Source: Streptomyces abyssalis
Lineage (GTDB): Bacteria; Actinomycetota; Actinomycetes; Streptomycetales; Streptomycetaceae
Reading direction: 5' to 3'
DNA: 64,000 nt
Assembly (NCBI RefSeq): GCF_001751365.1
Contig: NZ_LJGT01000038.1
Location: 1,341,540 to 1,405,539, forward strand
This document shows, piece after piece, positions 45,197-54,178 of the stretch (positions are counted from its first letter, which is position 1; every line of letters starts with the position of its first letter). The notes under the pieces were generated by a model. That model was not told the DNA's origin, did not search any database, and was given only the letters and a program-made list of their open reading frames with translations. A program made the translations under genes and the position numbers.

Positions 45197-45490
45197 TCAG
45201 AGGAGGCCCGACGCCTCTCCACCGGTGGCGTCGCCGGAGGTGTTCACGTTCCCCTCGATGCCGATGCCGCAGTTGTTCTGCTGGGCGCGGGAGTCGGCGT
45301 CACCGCCACCACCGGTGAGCGTGGTGAGCAGGGGGGCGTCGACGTTGCCGTTCTCGATTTCGTCGCCGTTCGTCTGCTCGCAGGCGATGGTCGGGAGCTC
45401 CGACCCGCCGGCGGAGGCGACGCCGGCACCGAGCATGCCAACGCTGCCGACCATGGCGGCCAGTACGGCAGCTTCGCGAAGCTTGCGCAT
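45197..45490 (-). CDS. small secreted two-Cys protein, copy 4 of 5
   Basis: A 97-residue paralogue, closest to copy 5. Signal peptide MRKLREAAVLAAMVGSVGML..., cleavage ASA/GG. The mature part: SELPTIACEQTNGDEIENGN, SRAQQNNCGIGIEGNVNTSG and DATGGEASGLL. The VDLPGL segment of copies 2 and 5 reads VDAPLL. Function unknown. Confidence 0.85.
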   Translation of the reverse strand: MRKLREAAVLAAMVGSVGMLGAGVASAGGSELPTIACEQTNGDEIENGNVDAPLLTTLTGGGGDADSRAQQNNCGIGIEGNVNTSGDATGGEASGLL

Positions 45491-45519
45491 TTCATCTCCA
45501 CTTTCGTGAGGCTTGGACA

Positions 45520-45596
45520 CGACCAGCAGCTGATCGCATGTAGCAGAGGCAAACAATATTGCCCACCTTGCGGCTTTTCACCTATAACACGCCGTT
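45520..45596 (-). promoter_or_regulatory. leader palindrome and upstream box, copy 4
   Basis: CGACCAGCAGCTGATCG (45520-45536), a 17-bp near-perfect palindrome 30-46 nt before the ATG; AACGGCGTGTT (reverse strand) at 45586-45596, followed 25 nt later by AATATTGTTTGCC. Confidence 0.7.
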
Positions 45597-45673
45597 TTGC
45601 TCCGATTCGCGGCGTTGGCAACCGCTGGAACTGTGGCTCGGTCGGTCTGCGTGCTGATCGAGTGGGACATGGG

Positions 45674-45705
45674 TCAGGGACCGAGCCCGCGGGCTCGGTC
45701 CCTGA
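45674..45705 (-). terminator. cassette terminator, copy 5
   Basis: TCAGGGACCGAGCC (45674-45687) and GGCTCGGTCCCTGA (45692-45705): 14-bp perfect stem, loop CGCG. Confidence 0.9.
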
Positions 45706-45727
45706 ATCCGTACCGACGAGCTCGCTC

Positions 45728-46033
45728 CTAGAGCGCGTCGCCGGCGAGGCCGGTCGTTGCCCCACCGGTGGCGTCGCCGGAGGTGTTCACGTTCTCCTCG
45801 ACGCCGATGCCGCAGTTGTTCTGCTGCGCGCGGGAGTCGGCGTCGCCGCCGCCGGGGGTGAGCGTGATCAGGCCGGGGAGGTCGACGTCGCCGTTCTCGA
45901 TCTCGTCGCCGTTCGTCTGCTCGCAGGCGATGGTCGGGAGCTCCGACCCGCCGGCGGAGGCGATGCCGGCACCGAGCATGCTGACGCTGCCGACCATGGC
46001 GGCCAGTACGGCAGCTTCGCGAAGCTTGCGCAT
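45728..46033 (-). CDS. small secreted two-Cys protein, copy 5 of 5
   Basis: A 101-residue paralogue. Signal peptide MRKLREAAVLAAMVGSVSML..., cleavage ASA/GG. The mature part: SELPTIACEQTNGDEIENGD, LTPGGGDADSRAQQNNCGIG and ENVNTSGDATGGATTGLAG. It is the first copy in transcription direction. TetR and siderophore genes follow it upstream on the chromosome, with no evident functional link. Confidence 0.85.
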   Translation of the reverse strand: MRKLREAAVLAAMVGSVSMLGAGIASAGGSELPTIACEQTNGDEIENGDVDLPGLITLTPGGGDADSRAQQNNCGIGVEENVNTSGDATGGATTGLAGDAL

Positions 46034-46062
46034 TTCATCTCCACTTTCGTGAGGGCTCGACA

Positions 46063-46139
46063 CGATCAGTAGTCGATCGCATGTAGGCAGTCACAGACGG
46101 TATTGGCGCAAGTCGGCTGATCTCGCGTAACACGCCGTA
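46063..46139 (-). promoter_or_regulatory. leader palindrome and upstream box, copy 5
   Basis: CGATC-N7-GATCG (46063-46079), 30-46 nt before the ATG; TACGGCGTGTT (reverse strand; one base from consensus) at 46129-46139. Confidence 0.7.
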
Positions 46140-46243
46140 AGGGGTTGATTCGGCATCGAATGGAACTAATCGACAATCGGCGGCGCCGGGGCTGTGGCCT
46201 CCCGTCGTCCGCCCCGGCAGATCCGGCGGGCCGGGTCTGGCTG

Positions 46244-46975
46244 TCACTCGGCGGACGGCGGCTCGTACGTCAGGTCGTGCATGGCGCACAGCTCTTGGAG
46301 GTTCTCCTCAAATACCGGTTCGAGATCGGAGTAGGCGAAGTCGAGCTGGTGGAGGATCTCCATGCAGAGCAGGCCGTACAGCTTGATCCAGCTCGACAGG
46401 AACAGGTGGAGTGCCTCGGGTGGGAGCGGGCTGTTCGTCCGGGCCGAGTAGTCGGTCATCTGCCGCTGGATCGAGGGCGGCAAGTCCTCGAAGTCCGGTA
46501 CCGGGTAGGGGGCCCGTTCCCACAGGTCCACGAACTGGTCGAGGAAGACCTTCTCGAACTGCTGACCCGCTCTCAGTCGCGGGGACTCCTCGTCCTGTTT
46601 GGCAGCCGACAGCGCGGGGCTGGCGAACATCCAGCCGAACTCGCTGGGGTGGTCGATGGCCCAGGTGCGCATCGCGCGGCAGGTCGACAGGAGTCTTCTG
46701 CCGGGGTGTTCGGGAGGGCCGGCGTCCCGCGCCGCCAGCATCGTCGTCGTCAGCTCTTCGTAGAAGTCCGTGATGACCGCTTCGACCAGGGCGTCGTGGC
46801 TTGCGTAGTAGCGGTACACGGCAGGGCCGCTCATTCCCATCTCCCGGGCCACGGCGTTGACCGTCACCCCGCCGGGGCCGTGCTGGCGCAACAGCCGGCG
46901 GGCCGTGGTGCGGATCTCCTGCAGCGTGGCTTGCCGGCGCCTTTTCACCCAGGGGCTTGAGGCTTGCTGGCCCAT
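46244..46975 (-). CDS. TetR/AcrR family regulator
   Basis: A 243-residue repressor. The HTH is in VTVNAVAREMGMSGPAVYRYYASHDALVEAV; the C-terminal ligand domain contains HPSEFGWMFASPAL and HLFLSSWIKLYGLLCMEIL, a pattern of the TetR_C WHG-type group. It is divergent from the siderophore-interacting gene, with two inverted repeats in the 129-nt gap, so control of that gene and itself is likely. Ligand unknown. Confidence 0.88.
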   Translation of the reverse strand: MGQQASSPWVKRRRQATLQEIRTTARRLLRQHGPGGVTVNAVAREMGMSGPAVYRYYASHDALVEAVITDFYEELTTTMLAARDAGPPEHPGRRLLSTCRAMRTWAIDHPSEFGWMFASPALSAAKQDEESPRLRAGQQFEKVFLDQFVDLWERAPYPVPDFEDLPPSIQRQMTDYSARTNSPLPPEALHLFLSSWIKLYGLLCMEILHQLDFAYSDLEPVFEENLQELCAMHDLTYEPPSAE

Positions 46976-47025
46976 CGGTCCGTCCTCGCATTCGTCGCCG
47001 TTGACAACGGTGATCAGTCTCCAGT

Positions 47026-47057
47026 GTTATATGTCGTAACGAAAGTTAGTACTCAAC
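47026..47057. promoter_or_regulatory. two inverted repeats, probable TetR sites
   Basis: GTTA-N7-TAAC (47026-47040) and GTT-N7-AAC (47045-47057) lie 19 nt apart (start to start) in the AT-rich centre of the divergent TetR / siderophore-interacting-protein promoter region. Confidence 0.55.
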
Positions 47058-47104
47058 ATTCCATGAGTCGGGCCTGGTGTCCTGATCACTGGAAGGAGCC
47101 TCAC

Positions 47105-47887
47105 GTGCCAGGAAGTTCGGCCAAGCCGGCCCGGCGTGCGTCCCGCAATCCCCTGGAGCACTTCTTCGCCAAGCAGAGACTGAGCGGGGTGGTCACTGAG
47201 ACGGGATCGGTCACGCCCACGATGAAGCGCGTCAAGATCGCCTGCGACGCACTCGCCGGGGTGCCGGTCCTGCCGGGCAGGCACGTGAGGATCGAGATCA
47301 ACGACCCGCTGTCGCTCTACGGCATCCTGCGTCCGGGCGAGACGCTGCGCACGTACTCGGTCTGGGACCACTCGGAAGCCGGCGGTGAGTTCGAGATCCG
47401 GGCGCATCTCTACGACGGGGACGGCATCGGCCTCAGGTGGGCCCGCGATGTACAGGAAGGTGAACACCTCGCCTTCTGGGGGCCGTTGGGCGACTTCGAG
47501 CTTCAGCAGGACGCTTCCTACCACCTGTTCGTCGGCGAGGAGACCGCGGCTGCGGCCTTCGGCTCCATGATCAGAGCGCTCAAGCCCGACGCTCCGGTGT
47601 ACGGGCTCCTGGAGAGCGAGACGGCGGACGACGAGGTCCCCTTGCCGGGGAATCACCCCATGACGCGCGTGCACCGGCGCGGTGCCTCGGCGGTCTCCTC
47701 GTCCACTCTCCTGAAAGCTCTGTCGGAGTTGGACCTTCCCGGCGAGCCCGGAGCGGCCTACGTCGCGGGTGAGGCACGCACGGGGCAGGCGGTCCGCAAC
47801 CACCTCGTGAACGAGCGCTCATGGCCTCGTGCGCAGGTCAAGGTGAAGCCGTTCTGGACGCCCGGCAAGCGTGGGCTCCACCACTGA
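47105..47887 (+). CDS. siderophore-interacting protein (FAD-dependent ferric reductase)
   Basis: A 260-residue flavoprotein of the ViuB/YqjH type that reduces ferric siderophores in the cytosol. The N-terminal FAD-binding barrel includes RHVRIEINDP and RTYSVWDHS (FAD-binding RxYS); the C-terminal NADPH-type domain includes HLFVGEETAAAAFGSMI and AYVAGEARTGQAVRNHL. The GTG at 47105 has AAGGAG 6 nt upstream; in-frame sequence further up covers the promoter. The divergent TetR is the probable regulator. No DmdR/Fur box was recognised. Confidence 0.88.
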   Translation: MPGSSAKPARRASRNPLEHFFAKQRLSGVVTETGSVTPTMKRVKIACDALAGVPVLPGRHVRIEINDPLSLYGILRPGETLRTYSVWDHSEAGGEFEIRAHLYDGDGIGLRWARDVQEGEHLAFWGPLGDFELQQDASYHLFVGEETAAAAFGSMIRALKPDAPVYGLLESETADDEVPLPGNHPMTRVHRRGASAVSSSTLLKALSELDLPGEPGAAYVAGEARTGQAVRNHLVNERSWPRAQVKVKPFWTPGKRGLHH

Positions 47888-47914
47888 GTCCGCGACGGGC
47901 AGGGCGCTGTCTGC

Positions 47915-48079
47915 CTAGCTCGCTTCAGCCTCGTCTGCTCGATGCCGTCGAAGGCGAAGCTGGTGGCGACGTTGACGGCTGCGGCGGCCACGAGCAGGAG
48001 CCAGAGCAGTGCCTTCCTCCGGCAACGGCCTGAAGACCCAGGCGAGTTGATCCCGTACCTGTGCGAGCAGCGAGGACAT
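47915..48079 (-). pseudogene. frameshifted small membrane protein remnant
   Basis: An ATG at 48079 opens MSSLLAQVRDQLAWVFRPLP in one frame, while the continuation expected for this kind of small protein (RRKALLWLLLVAAAAVNVATS) lies in another frame. Joined, they would make a short N-terminal helix followed by one membrane helix. This fits a decayed gene, but the region is short and the call is tentative. Confidence 0.35.
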
Positions 48080-48176
48080 GTCCGGCTCACTCACCCGAGG
48101 TGTTGACCATGCCGTTGCGGCACGGTGTGCGATGTCTCGCGACCACAGCCGCGAGACGGGTATTCGGAGACTGGAC

Positions 48177-49691
48177 ATGAAACGACAACGCAGTATCGGC
48201 CGGCGCTCGGCCCTGGCGCTCGTCCTCGGCCTCAGCCTTGGCGGCTCACTCCTCGCGGCGCCCGCCGTCGCGGACGGGCTGCGGGCGCCGCAGGTGAAGT
48301 GGGGCGCCTGTCCTGAGGATGTCGTGGCCGAAGCGGCTCCGATCGAGCTGCAGTGCGCCACCGTGTCCGTGCCGGTGGACTACGCGGACCCGGGGAGCGC
48401 CCGGATCGACCTCATGATCTCGCGGCTTGCCAGTACGAACCCGGAGAAGCGGCGCGGAACACTCATGCTCAATCCGGGCGGGCCAGGGGGGTCCGGACTG
48501 GCTCTGCCCGCGCTGCTGGCAACTCAGGGCCTTCCCGACGGCGTCCGCGACGGCTACGACCTGATCGGCATGGACACCCGCGGCATCGGGCGGTCGGGAC
48601 GGATCGGGTGCGGGTTCACGCCGGAGGGCCCCTACACCGCCAACATTCCTCCCTATGCGGCCGACGACGCGGCGGTCACCGCACAGGCGAAGGTCGCCGA
48701 GCAGGTGGCCCAGCAGTGCGCGCGCAATGACCGCAAGGGATTGCTGCGCCACCTGACCACGGCGAACACCGCCCGCGACCTGGACCGTATCCGGGCCGCG
48801 CTCGGCGAGGAGAAGACCAGTTACCTGGGCTACTCCTACGGCACGGCGCTGGGCGCCGCCTACGCCTCGATGTTCCCCGAGCGCTCCGACCGGATCGTGC
48901 TCGACAGCAACGTCGGCGACACCCACCTCGACCCCGACGGCATGCGCCGCTACGCCCTCGGGATGGAGCAGTCGTTCCCCGACTTCGCGAAGTGGGCAGC
49001 CGCACGTCACGACAGCTACGGTCTGGGCCGCACGCCCGCACAGGTCCGCAGGAATTACCTGGCCTTCGCCAAGCGACTCGACAAGTCCCCGGTGGCGGGG
49101 TTCGACGGCAGTCTGTTCCGGACGTACACCTTCGCCAACCTGTTCAAGAAGAAGCAGTATCCGAAGCTGGCGCAGCAGTGGCAGGCACTGGCCGACGGCG
49201 ACGGCACGGCGGTCCGGCGCCTGCTGCCGAAGAGCACCGCCCCAGCCGAGGTGCCGTCCTCGTTCGACAACTCCTTGTCCGTCTTTCTCGCCGTGACCTG
49301 CAACGACATCGAGTGGCCCGAGAAGGTCGGCACCTACCGGCGCGCCGTCGCCCAGGACCGCAAGCGCTACCCGCTGCTCGGCGCCGCCACCGCCAACATC
49401 ACGCCCTGCGCCTACTGGCCGCACGCCCCGGCCGAGCCGCCCGTCGCGGTCAACGACGACGGGCCGCGGAACGTACTGCTCGTACAGAACCAGCGGGACG
49501 TGGCGACACCGCACCGCGGCGGGAAGATGCTGCGCCAGAAGTTCGCGGACCGGTCCCGCCTGCTCAGCGTCGACGACACCGGGCACGGCGCCTACGTTCT
49601 CGGCGACAACCCCTGCGCGCTGAACACCACGACGCGTTACCTCGTCGAGGGCAAGATGCCCGGGAAAGACAAGCTCTGCCGCGCAGGCTGA
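48177..49691 (+). CDS. secreted tripeptidyl aminopeptidase-like alpha/beta hydrolase
   Basis: A 504-residue exported serine peptidase. Signal peptide with RRSALALVLGLSLGGSLL, cleavage near AVA. Markers: oxyanion segment NPGGPGGSG (99-107), nucleophile S220 in GYSYGT, acid in QNQRDVATP, His in DTGHGAYV, and a C-terminal TAP-type domain (CNDIEWPEK, LLVQNQRD). It resembles Streptomyces Slp/Tap proteins that trim N-terminal tripeptides from extracellular proteins. The ATG at 48177 has GGAG 7 nt upstream; the frame further up lacks one. Confidence 0.9.
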   Translation: MKRQRSIGRRSALALVLGLSLGGSLLAAPAVADGLRAPQVKWGACPEDVVAEAAPIELQCATVSVPVDYADPGSARIDLMISRLASTNPEKRRGTLMLNPGGPGGSGLALPALLATQGLPDGVRDGYDLIGMDTRGIGRSGRIGCGFTPEGPYTANIPPYAADDAAVTAQAKVAEQVAQQCARNDRKGLLRHLTTANTARDLDRIRAALGEEKTSYLGYSYGTALGAAYASMFPERSDRIVLDSNVGDTHLDPDGMRRYALGMEQSFPDFAKWAAARHDSYGLGRTPAQVRRNYLAFAKRLDKSPVAGFDGSLFRTYTFANLFKKKQYPKLAQQWQALADGDGTAVRRLLPKSTAPAEVPSSFDNSLSVFLAVTCNDIEWPEKVGTYRRAVAQDRKRYPLLGAATANITPCAYWPHAPAEPPVAVNDDGPRNVLLVQNQRDVATPHRGGKMLRQKFADRSRLLSVDDTGHGAYVLGDNPCALNTTTRYLVEGKMPGKDKLCRAG

Positions 49692-49753
49692 TCTCCGGAT
49701 CTCCGGATCCCGGTCCCCGCCGTTGAGACGGCGGATGCGACGGAGCACGACGA

Positions 49754-49782
49754 AGGCCCCGGCCGGCGTGCGGTCGGGGCCT
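49754..49782. terminator. hairpin terminator between the hydrolase and tRNA-Ser
   Basis: AGGCCCCG (49754-49761) and CGGGGCCT (49775-49782), extendable by three pairs including a G-U; serves the hydrolase gene and possibly the tRNA on the other strand. Confidence 0.75.
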
Positions 49783-49806
49783 GTCGTTGTGCCCGGTGAG
49801 GCACGG

Positions 49807-49891
49807 CGGAGGATACGAGATTCGAACTCGTGAGGGGTTGCCCCCAACACGCTTTCCAAGCGTGCGCCCTAGGCCACTAGGCGAATCCTCC
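49807..49891 (-). tRNA. tRNA-Ser (anticodon GGA)
   Basis: An 85-nt cloverleaf: acceptor GGAGGAT/ATCCTCC, discriminator G, anticodon stem CACGC/GCGTG with loop TTGGAAA giving anticodon GGA, a long variable arm, T-arm GAGTTCGAATCTC. CCA not encoded. Confidence 0.95.
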
Positions 49892-49961
49892 GCGGCAAAC
49901 ACTACAAGACGCCGAGGAGTGCTTGCGAACTCGATCCCCGGTGCAGGCATCGGGTACTGTT

Positions 49962-50058
49962 GGGCGCAGCCCCTCACGTGGCGCTATCTCTCTGAACTCC
50001 CCCAGGGCCGGAAGGCAGCAAGGGTAGGAGGGCTCTGGCGGGTGCGTGGGGGGCGTTC
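49962..50058 (+). ncRNA. ffs: SRP RNA (bacterial small, 4.5S-like)
   Basis: It contains the universal Ffh-binding core CAGGGCCGGAAGGCAGCAAGG (split here as CAGGGCCGG and AAGGCAGCAAGG) near 50003-50023, flanked by complementary G/C-rich arms (GCAGCCCCTCACG and CGTGGGGGGCG). Its place between tRNA-Ser and dnaX is the usual Streptomyces location. Ends are approximate. Confidence 0.92.
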
Positions 50059-50162
50059 GCGTTTCCGGGCTCAAGATCGTTGCGGGGTCCGCGAATCGGC
50101 CTCGTGTACGGGCGGGCGGAGCGCGGCGTGACTTGTCGGTCCGCACCGATATCGTCAGGGGT

Positions 50163-52694
50163 GTGTCGTCCCTCGCCCTGTACCGCCGGTATCGCCCCGA
50201 GACCTTTGCCGAGGTCATCGGGCAAGACCACGTGACCGATCCGCTGCAGCAGGCCCTGCGCAACAACCGTGTCAATCACGCCTATCTCTTCAGCGGCCCG
50301 CGCGGCTGCGGCAAGACGACCAGTGCGCGCATCCTCGCCCGCTGTCTCAACTGCGAGCAGGGGCCGACGCCTTCGCCGTGCGGTGAGTGCCGCTCGTGCC
50401 GTGACCTCGCGCGCAACGGGCCGGGCTCGATCGATGTGATCGAGATCGACGCGGCGTCGCACGGCGGCGTGGACGACGCACGGGAGTTGAGGGAGAAGGC
50501 CTTCTTCGGGCCGGCGTCGAGCCGTTACAAGATCTATATCGTCGACGAGGCGCACATGGTCACCTCGGCGGGCTTCAACGCCCTGCTCAAGGTGGTCGAA
50601 GAGCCGCCGGAGCACCTGAAGTTCATCTTCGCGACGACCGAGCCGGAGAAGGTCATCGGCACGATCCGCTCGCGTACGCACCACTATCCGTTCCGGCTGG
50701 TGCCGCCGGGGACGCTGCGTGATCACCTGGTCGAGGTGTGTGAGCAGGAAGCGATTCCCGTGGAGGAGTCCGTGCTTCCGCTGGCCGTACGGGCGGGTGC
50801 CGGGTCGGTGCGGGACGCGATGTCGGTCATGGACCAGCTGCTGGCGGGCTCCGGCGAGGACGGCGTGACGTACGCCATGGCCACGGCGCTGCTCGGCTAC
50901 ACCGACAGCGCGCTGCTGGACACCGTCGTCGAGGCCTTCGCCGCGGGGGACGGGGCGACGGCCTTCGAGATCGTCGACCGGGTCATCGAGGGCGGTCACG
51001 ACCCGAGGCGCTTCGTGACGGATCTGCTGGAGCGGTTGCGCGATCTGGTGATCATTGCGGCCGTCCCGGATGCCGTGGACAAGGGGCTGATCGACGCACC
51101 GGCAGACGTGGTCGAGGGGATGCAGGCCCAGGCCCGTGCCTTCGGTGCCGCGGAGCTGAGCCGCGCGGCTGACGTCGTCAACGAGGGGCTGACGGAGATG
51201 CGCGGCGCGACGTCGCCGCGGCTGCAGCTGGAGTTGATCTGTGCCCGGGTGCTGCTGCCCGCGGCGTACGGGGACGAGCGTTCGGTGCAGGCGCGGCTGG
51301 ACCGGCTGGAGCGGGGGGCGGCCTTCGCGGGCGGTGCCCCGGCGGGTGCGGCGGCGCAGCCTGCGGCGTCGGCGTCGGCGGCACAGGCGCCCGTCCCGGC
51401 CCCTGCGCCGGCTCAGCGTCCGGTGCCGGAGCCCGCATCCGAGGCTGCTCAGGCGGCCGGCACGGGTGACGGACCGGCGCCCTCGGCCGAGTTGCCGAGC
51501 GGTGGCGCGGGCGCTCCTGCCTCGGCACCGCCCACCGGCGGCGCGGGCCGGCGACCGGGCGCGTGGCCTACGGGAGCCGGAGCCGGGGCCGGGACCGGGG
51601 GCGACGACGCCGCAGTGGTGTCCGGCGCGCCGGCGGCCGCACCAGCGGTGCAGGAGGACCAGGAGGACCAGGAGGCTCAGGAGGAGCGGTCGTCAGGGCA
51701 GCAGGCCCGCCGGCCCGGCGCCTGGCCGGGCGGTGGCGGGGAGCGGAGCGCCCCGGCGGAGGCTGCCCCGGCCGGGCCCGCCGGTCCGGCGGAGCAGGCC
51801 CGTCCCGCCGGTACCCCCGGTCCTGCCGGTTCCGCCGAGTCCCCGCCGCCGCAGCACGCGGATGCGGATTCCGCTCCGGCACCGGCCGCGCAGGATCCGT
51901 CCCAGGGTGCGGCACAGGTGCGGCAGATGTGGCCGCAGATCCTGGACGCGGTGAAGAACCGCCGCCGCTTCACCTGGATCCTTCTGAGCCAGAACGCGCA
52001 GGTGATCGGCTTCGACGGCGCCACGCTCCAGCTCGGATTCTCCAACTCCGGCGCACGCGACAGCTTCGTGGGCGGCGGCAGCGAGGACGTACTGCTGCAG
52101 GCCCTGAACGACGCCCTGGGCGTCCAGTGGAAGGTCGAAGCGATCGTGGATCCGTCCGGTGGCGGCGGCACGGGCGTGAGAGGCGCGGCCGGACCGGGCG
52201 GCGGAGGTGCCTCCCCGGGCGCATCCGGCTTCGGGGGCGGCGGTGGCGGTGGCTTCGGCGCCGGGGCCGGCGGAGGTGCGGGCAACGGCCCTCCGGCTCC
52301 CTCCGGTTCCACGGCCTCCCCCGCGCAGTCCGCTTCCTTCCCGTCCGCACAGTCGGGGCCCGGCTCCTCACCAGGGCCGGGTACGGGCGGTGGCGGCCGG
52401 CCGCCCCAGGGTCAGGGCGCCCCGGGCGCCGCCGCCGGAGCACGCCAGGCGCTCGCCACGGCGCAGGCCGGGCCGGCGTCGGGCGGGGTGACGGCGCGGG
52501 TTCCGGGCCCCGCGGGTCCGCATGGCTCCGGTTCCGTATCGGGGGCCCCGGCGGCCGTCGCGTACGACGGTGCGCTGGAGGACGACATGCCTGCGGAGGA
52601 CGATCCGGACCTCGACGAATCGGCCCTCTCGGGCTACGACTTGATCATGCGCGAGCTGGGGGCCACGGTGATCGAGGAGTTCGATCACGAATGA
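50163..52694 (+). CDS. dnaX: DNA polymerase III subunit gamma/tau
   Basis: An 843-residue clamp-loader ATPase. N-terminal AAA+ module: LYRRYRPETFAEVIGQ, Walker A GPRGCGKT (45-52), a four-Cys zinc site (C64, C73, C76, C79), DEAH-like VDEAHMV and sensor 1 FIFATTEPEKV. A very long Ala/Pro/Gly-rich disordered stretch (about 390-590 and 670-810) surrounds a conserved tau domain (LDAVKNRRRFTWILLSQNAQVIGFDG). The GTG at 50163 gives the family N-terminus. No programmed frameshift site was looked for beyond visual inspection. ffs lies just upstream. Confidence 0.96.
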   Translation: MSSLALYRRYRPETFAEVIGQDHVTDPLQQALRNNRVNHAYLFSGPRGCGKTTSARILARCLNCEQGPTPSPCGECRSCRDLARNGPGSIDVIEIDAASHGGVDDARELREKAFFGPASSRYKIYIVDEAHMVTSAGFNALLKVVEEPPEHLKFIFATTEPEKVIGTIRSRTHHYPFRLVPPGTLRDHLVEVCEQEAIPVEESVLPLAVRAGAGSVRDAMSVMDQLLAGSGEDGVTYAMATALLGYTDSALLDTVVEAFAAGDGATAFEIVDRVIEGGHDPRRFVTDLLERLRDLVIIAAVPDAVDKGLIDAPADVVEGMQAQARAFGAAELSRAADVVNEGLTEMRGATSPRLQLELICARVLLPAAYGDERSVQARLDRLERGAAFAGGAPAGAAAQPAASASAAQAPVPAPAPAQRPVPEPASEAAQAAGTGDGPAPSAELPSGGAGAPASAPPTGGAGRRPGAWPTGAGAGAGTGGDDAAVVSGAPAAAPAVQEDQEDQEAQEERSSGQQARRPGAWPGGGGERSAPAEAAPAGPAGPAEQARPAGTPGPAGSAESPPPQHADADSAPAPAAQDPSQGAAQVRQMWPQILDAVKNRRRFTWILLSQNAQVIGFDGATLQLGFSNSGARDSFVGGGSEDVLLQALNDALGVQWKVEAIVDPSGGGGTGVRGAAGPGGGGASPGASGFGGGGGGGFGAGAGGGAGNGPPAPSGSTASPAQSASFPSAQSGPGSSPGPGTGGGGRPPQGQGAPGAAAGARQALATAQAGPASGGVTARVPGPAGPHGSGSVSGAPAAVAYDGALEDDMPAEDDPDLDESALSGYDLIMRELGATVIEEFDHE

Positions 52695-52932
52695 GCTGTC
52701 AGTGCCCGCTCCGGGCGGGCGGCGGGCAGGATGAGGACAGGTTCAGCGGGCTCCGCACAGAGCACGTAGGCTCATCTACGAGATGAAAAGTACGCGCACG
52801 GCACCTGCGTGGACACCTGACGCGGGCGTACGGCGCGGACTGCGCGAAGTGCATGCGCCGCACGCCCGCCGCGTACGGCGGGTGCAGCGCGCGGTGCGGA
52901 CAAGACATCGTCGACGAGCCAGGAGCCAAGTC

Positions 52933-53283
52933 GTGATTCCCGGTGGTGGTGGGGGCCAGCCCGACATGCAGCAGCTGTTGCAGCAGGCCCAGAAGATGCA
53001 GCAGGACCTCGCCGCGGCGCAGCAGGAGCTGGCGGAGACAACCGTCGACGGCTCCTCGGGCGGCGGTCTGGTCAAGGCGACCGTGAACGGTTCGGGCGAG
53101 CTCCAGGGCCTCGTCATCGACCCCAAGGCGGTCGACCCGGAGGACACCGAGACGCTCGCCGATCTCGTACTGGCGGCAGTACGGGACGCGGTCGGGGGCG
53201 CCGAGGAACTCCAGCAGCAGAAGCTCGGCCCGCTCGCACAGGGCTTGGGCGGAGGCGGCGGCATGCCAGGACTTCCGTTCTGA
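52933..53283 (+). CDS. YbaB/EbfC family nucleoid-associated protein
   Basis: A 116-residue DNA-binding protein: Met/Gln-rich helix ([22 protein letters not shown]), central strands ([18 protein letters not shown]) and a C-terminal helix, the tweezer fold of EbfC. AGGAG stands 7 nt before the GTG at 52933. Gly-rich ends. It follows dnaX and precedes recR, the conserved dnaX-ybaB-recR order; a role in nucleoid structure or repair is inferred from this. Confidence 0.92.
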   Translation: MIPGGGGGQPDMQQLLQQAQKMQQDLAAAQQELAETTVDGSSGGGLVKATVNGSGELQGLVIDPKAVDPEDTETLADLVLAAVRDAVGGAEELQQQKLGPLAQGLGGGGGMPGLPF

Positions 53284-53578
53284 CCCCGCTGCCGCACCGG
53301 CGCCGCCGGGGCCGCTCACGTCGCTGACGCCGCCGGCACGGCTGTTGGAACGGCCGCGGGGTCCGGCCTCGTTCACGTCGTGAGTGCCGTTACGGCGGAG
53401 GCGCCCCGGAGGCCCCGGGCGGGCCTTGTCCGTACGGGCCTGACGTGCGGGCGTCAGGGGCAACTGCCGTTCCGCGGCGGCCGGGAGCGGCGTCGCGGAA
53501 GGAGCGGCACACAGCGGCACACAGCGGCACAGAGGGAAAGACCGGCGGCCGGGTCCGACGGCAGAGACGGGAGAATCC

Positions 53579-54178
53579 GTGTACGAAGGCGTGGTTCAGG
53601 ACCTCATCGACGAACTCGGCAGGCTGCCGGGCGTCGGTCCCAAGAGCGCGCAGCGGATCGCCTTCCACGTCCTCCAGGCCGAGCCCGCCGACGTGCGCCG
53701 CCTCGCGCACGCGCTGACCGAGGTCAAGGAGAGGGTCCGGTTCTGCGCGGTGTGCGGCAACGTCGCGCAGGAGGAGAAGTGCCGCGTCTGCCTGGACACA
53801 CGCCGTGACGGCACCGTCATCTGCGTGGTCGAGGAGCCCAAGGACGTCGTCGCGATCGAGCGGACGCGGGAGTTCCGCGGCCGCTACCACGTGCTCGGCG
53901 GCGCCATCAGCCCCATCGAGGGCGTAGGGCCGGGCGATCTGCGCATCCGCGAGCTGATGGCGCGCCTCGCGGACGGCGCCGTCACCGAGTTGATCCTTGC
54001 CACTGATCCCAATCTTGAAGGAGAGGCGACGGCCACGTACCTCGCGCGTATGGTCTCAAGCATGGGGCTGAAAGTGACGCGCCTGGCAAGCGGCCTCCCC
54101 GTAGGGGGAGACCTGGAGTACGCGGACGAGGTCACGCTGGGGCGGGCCTTCGAGGGAAGAAGGTTGCTCGATGTCTGA
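53579..54178 (+). CDS. recR: recombination mediator RecR
   Basis: A 199-residue repair protein that loads RecA with RecO. Hh[20 protein letters not shown]; zinc finger [16 protein letters not shown] (about 57-72); Toprim: [12 protein letters not shown]... [13 protein letters not shown]. Family length is complete. The GTG start has GGGAGAA upstream. Its stop overlaps the DUF5063 start by 8 nt. A 10-bp unit ACAGCGGCAC is tandemly repeated at 53501-53530, just upstream. Confidence 0.97.
   Translation: MYEGVVQDLIDELGRLPGVGPKSAQRIAFHVLQAEPADVRRLAHALTEVKERVRFCAVCGNVAQEEKCRVCLDTRRDGTVICVVEEPKDVVAIERTREFRGRYHVLGGAISPIEGVGPGDLRIRELMARLADGAVTELILATDPNLEGEATATYLARMVSSMGLKVTRLASGLPVGGDLEYADEVTLGRAFEGRRLLDV

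Noticed and set aside
43551..46033. The five paralogues as chaplins, rodlins or a repeat-containing adhesin
   Set aside because: They lack the chaplin GN...C..S/G motif and sorting signals; Cys pattern and length differ. The resemblance is only small size, export and tandem copies.
43489..46139. CRISPR array in the five-cassette region
   Set aside because: Repeats are ~540 bp apart and are genes with terminators, not 25-40 bp repeats with spacers; no cas genes in the window.
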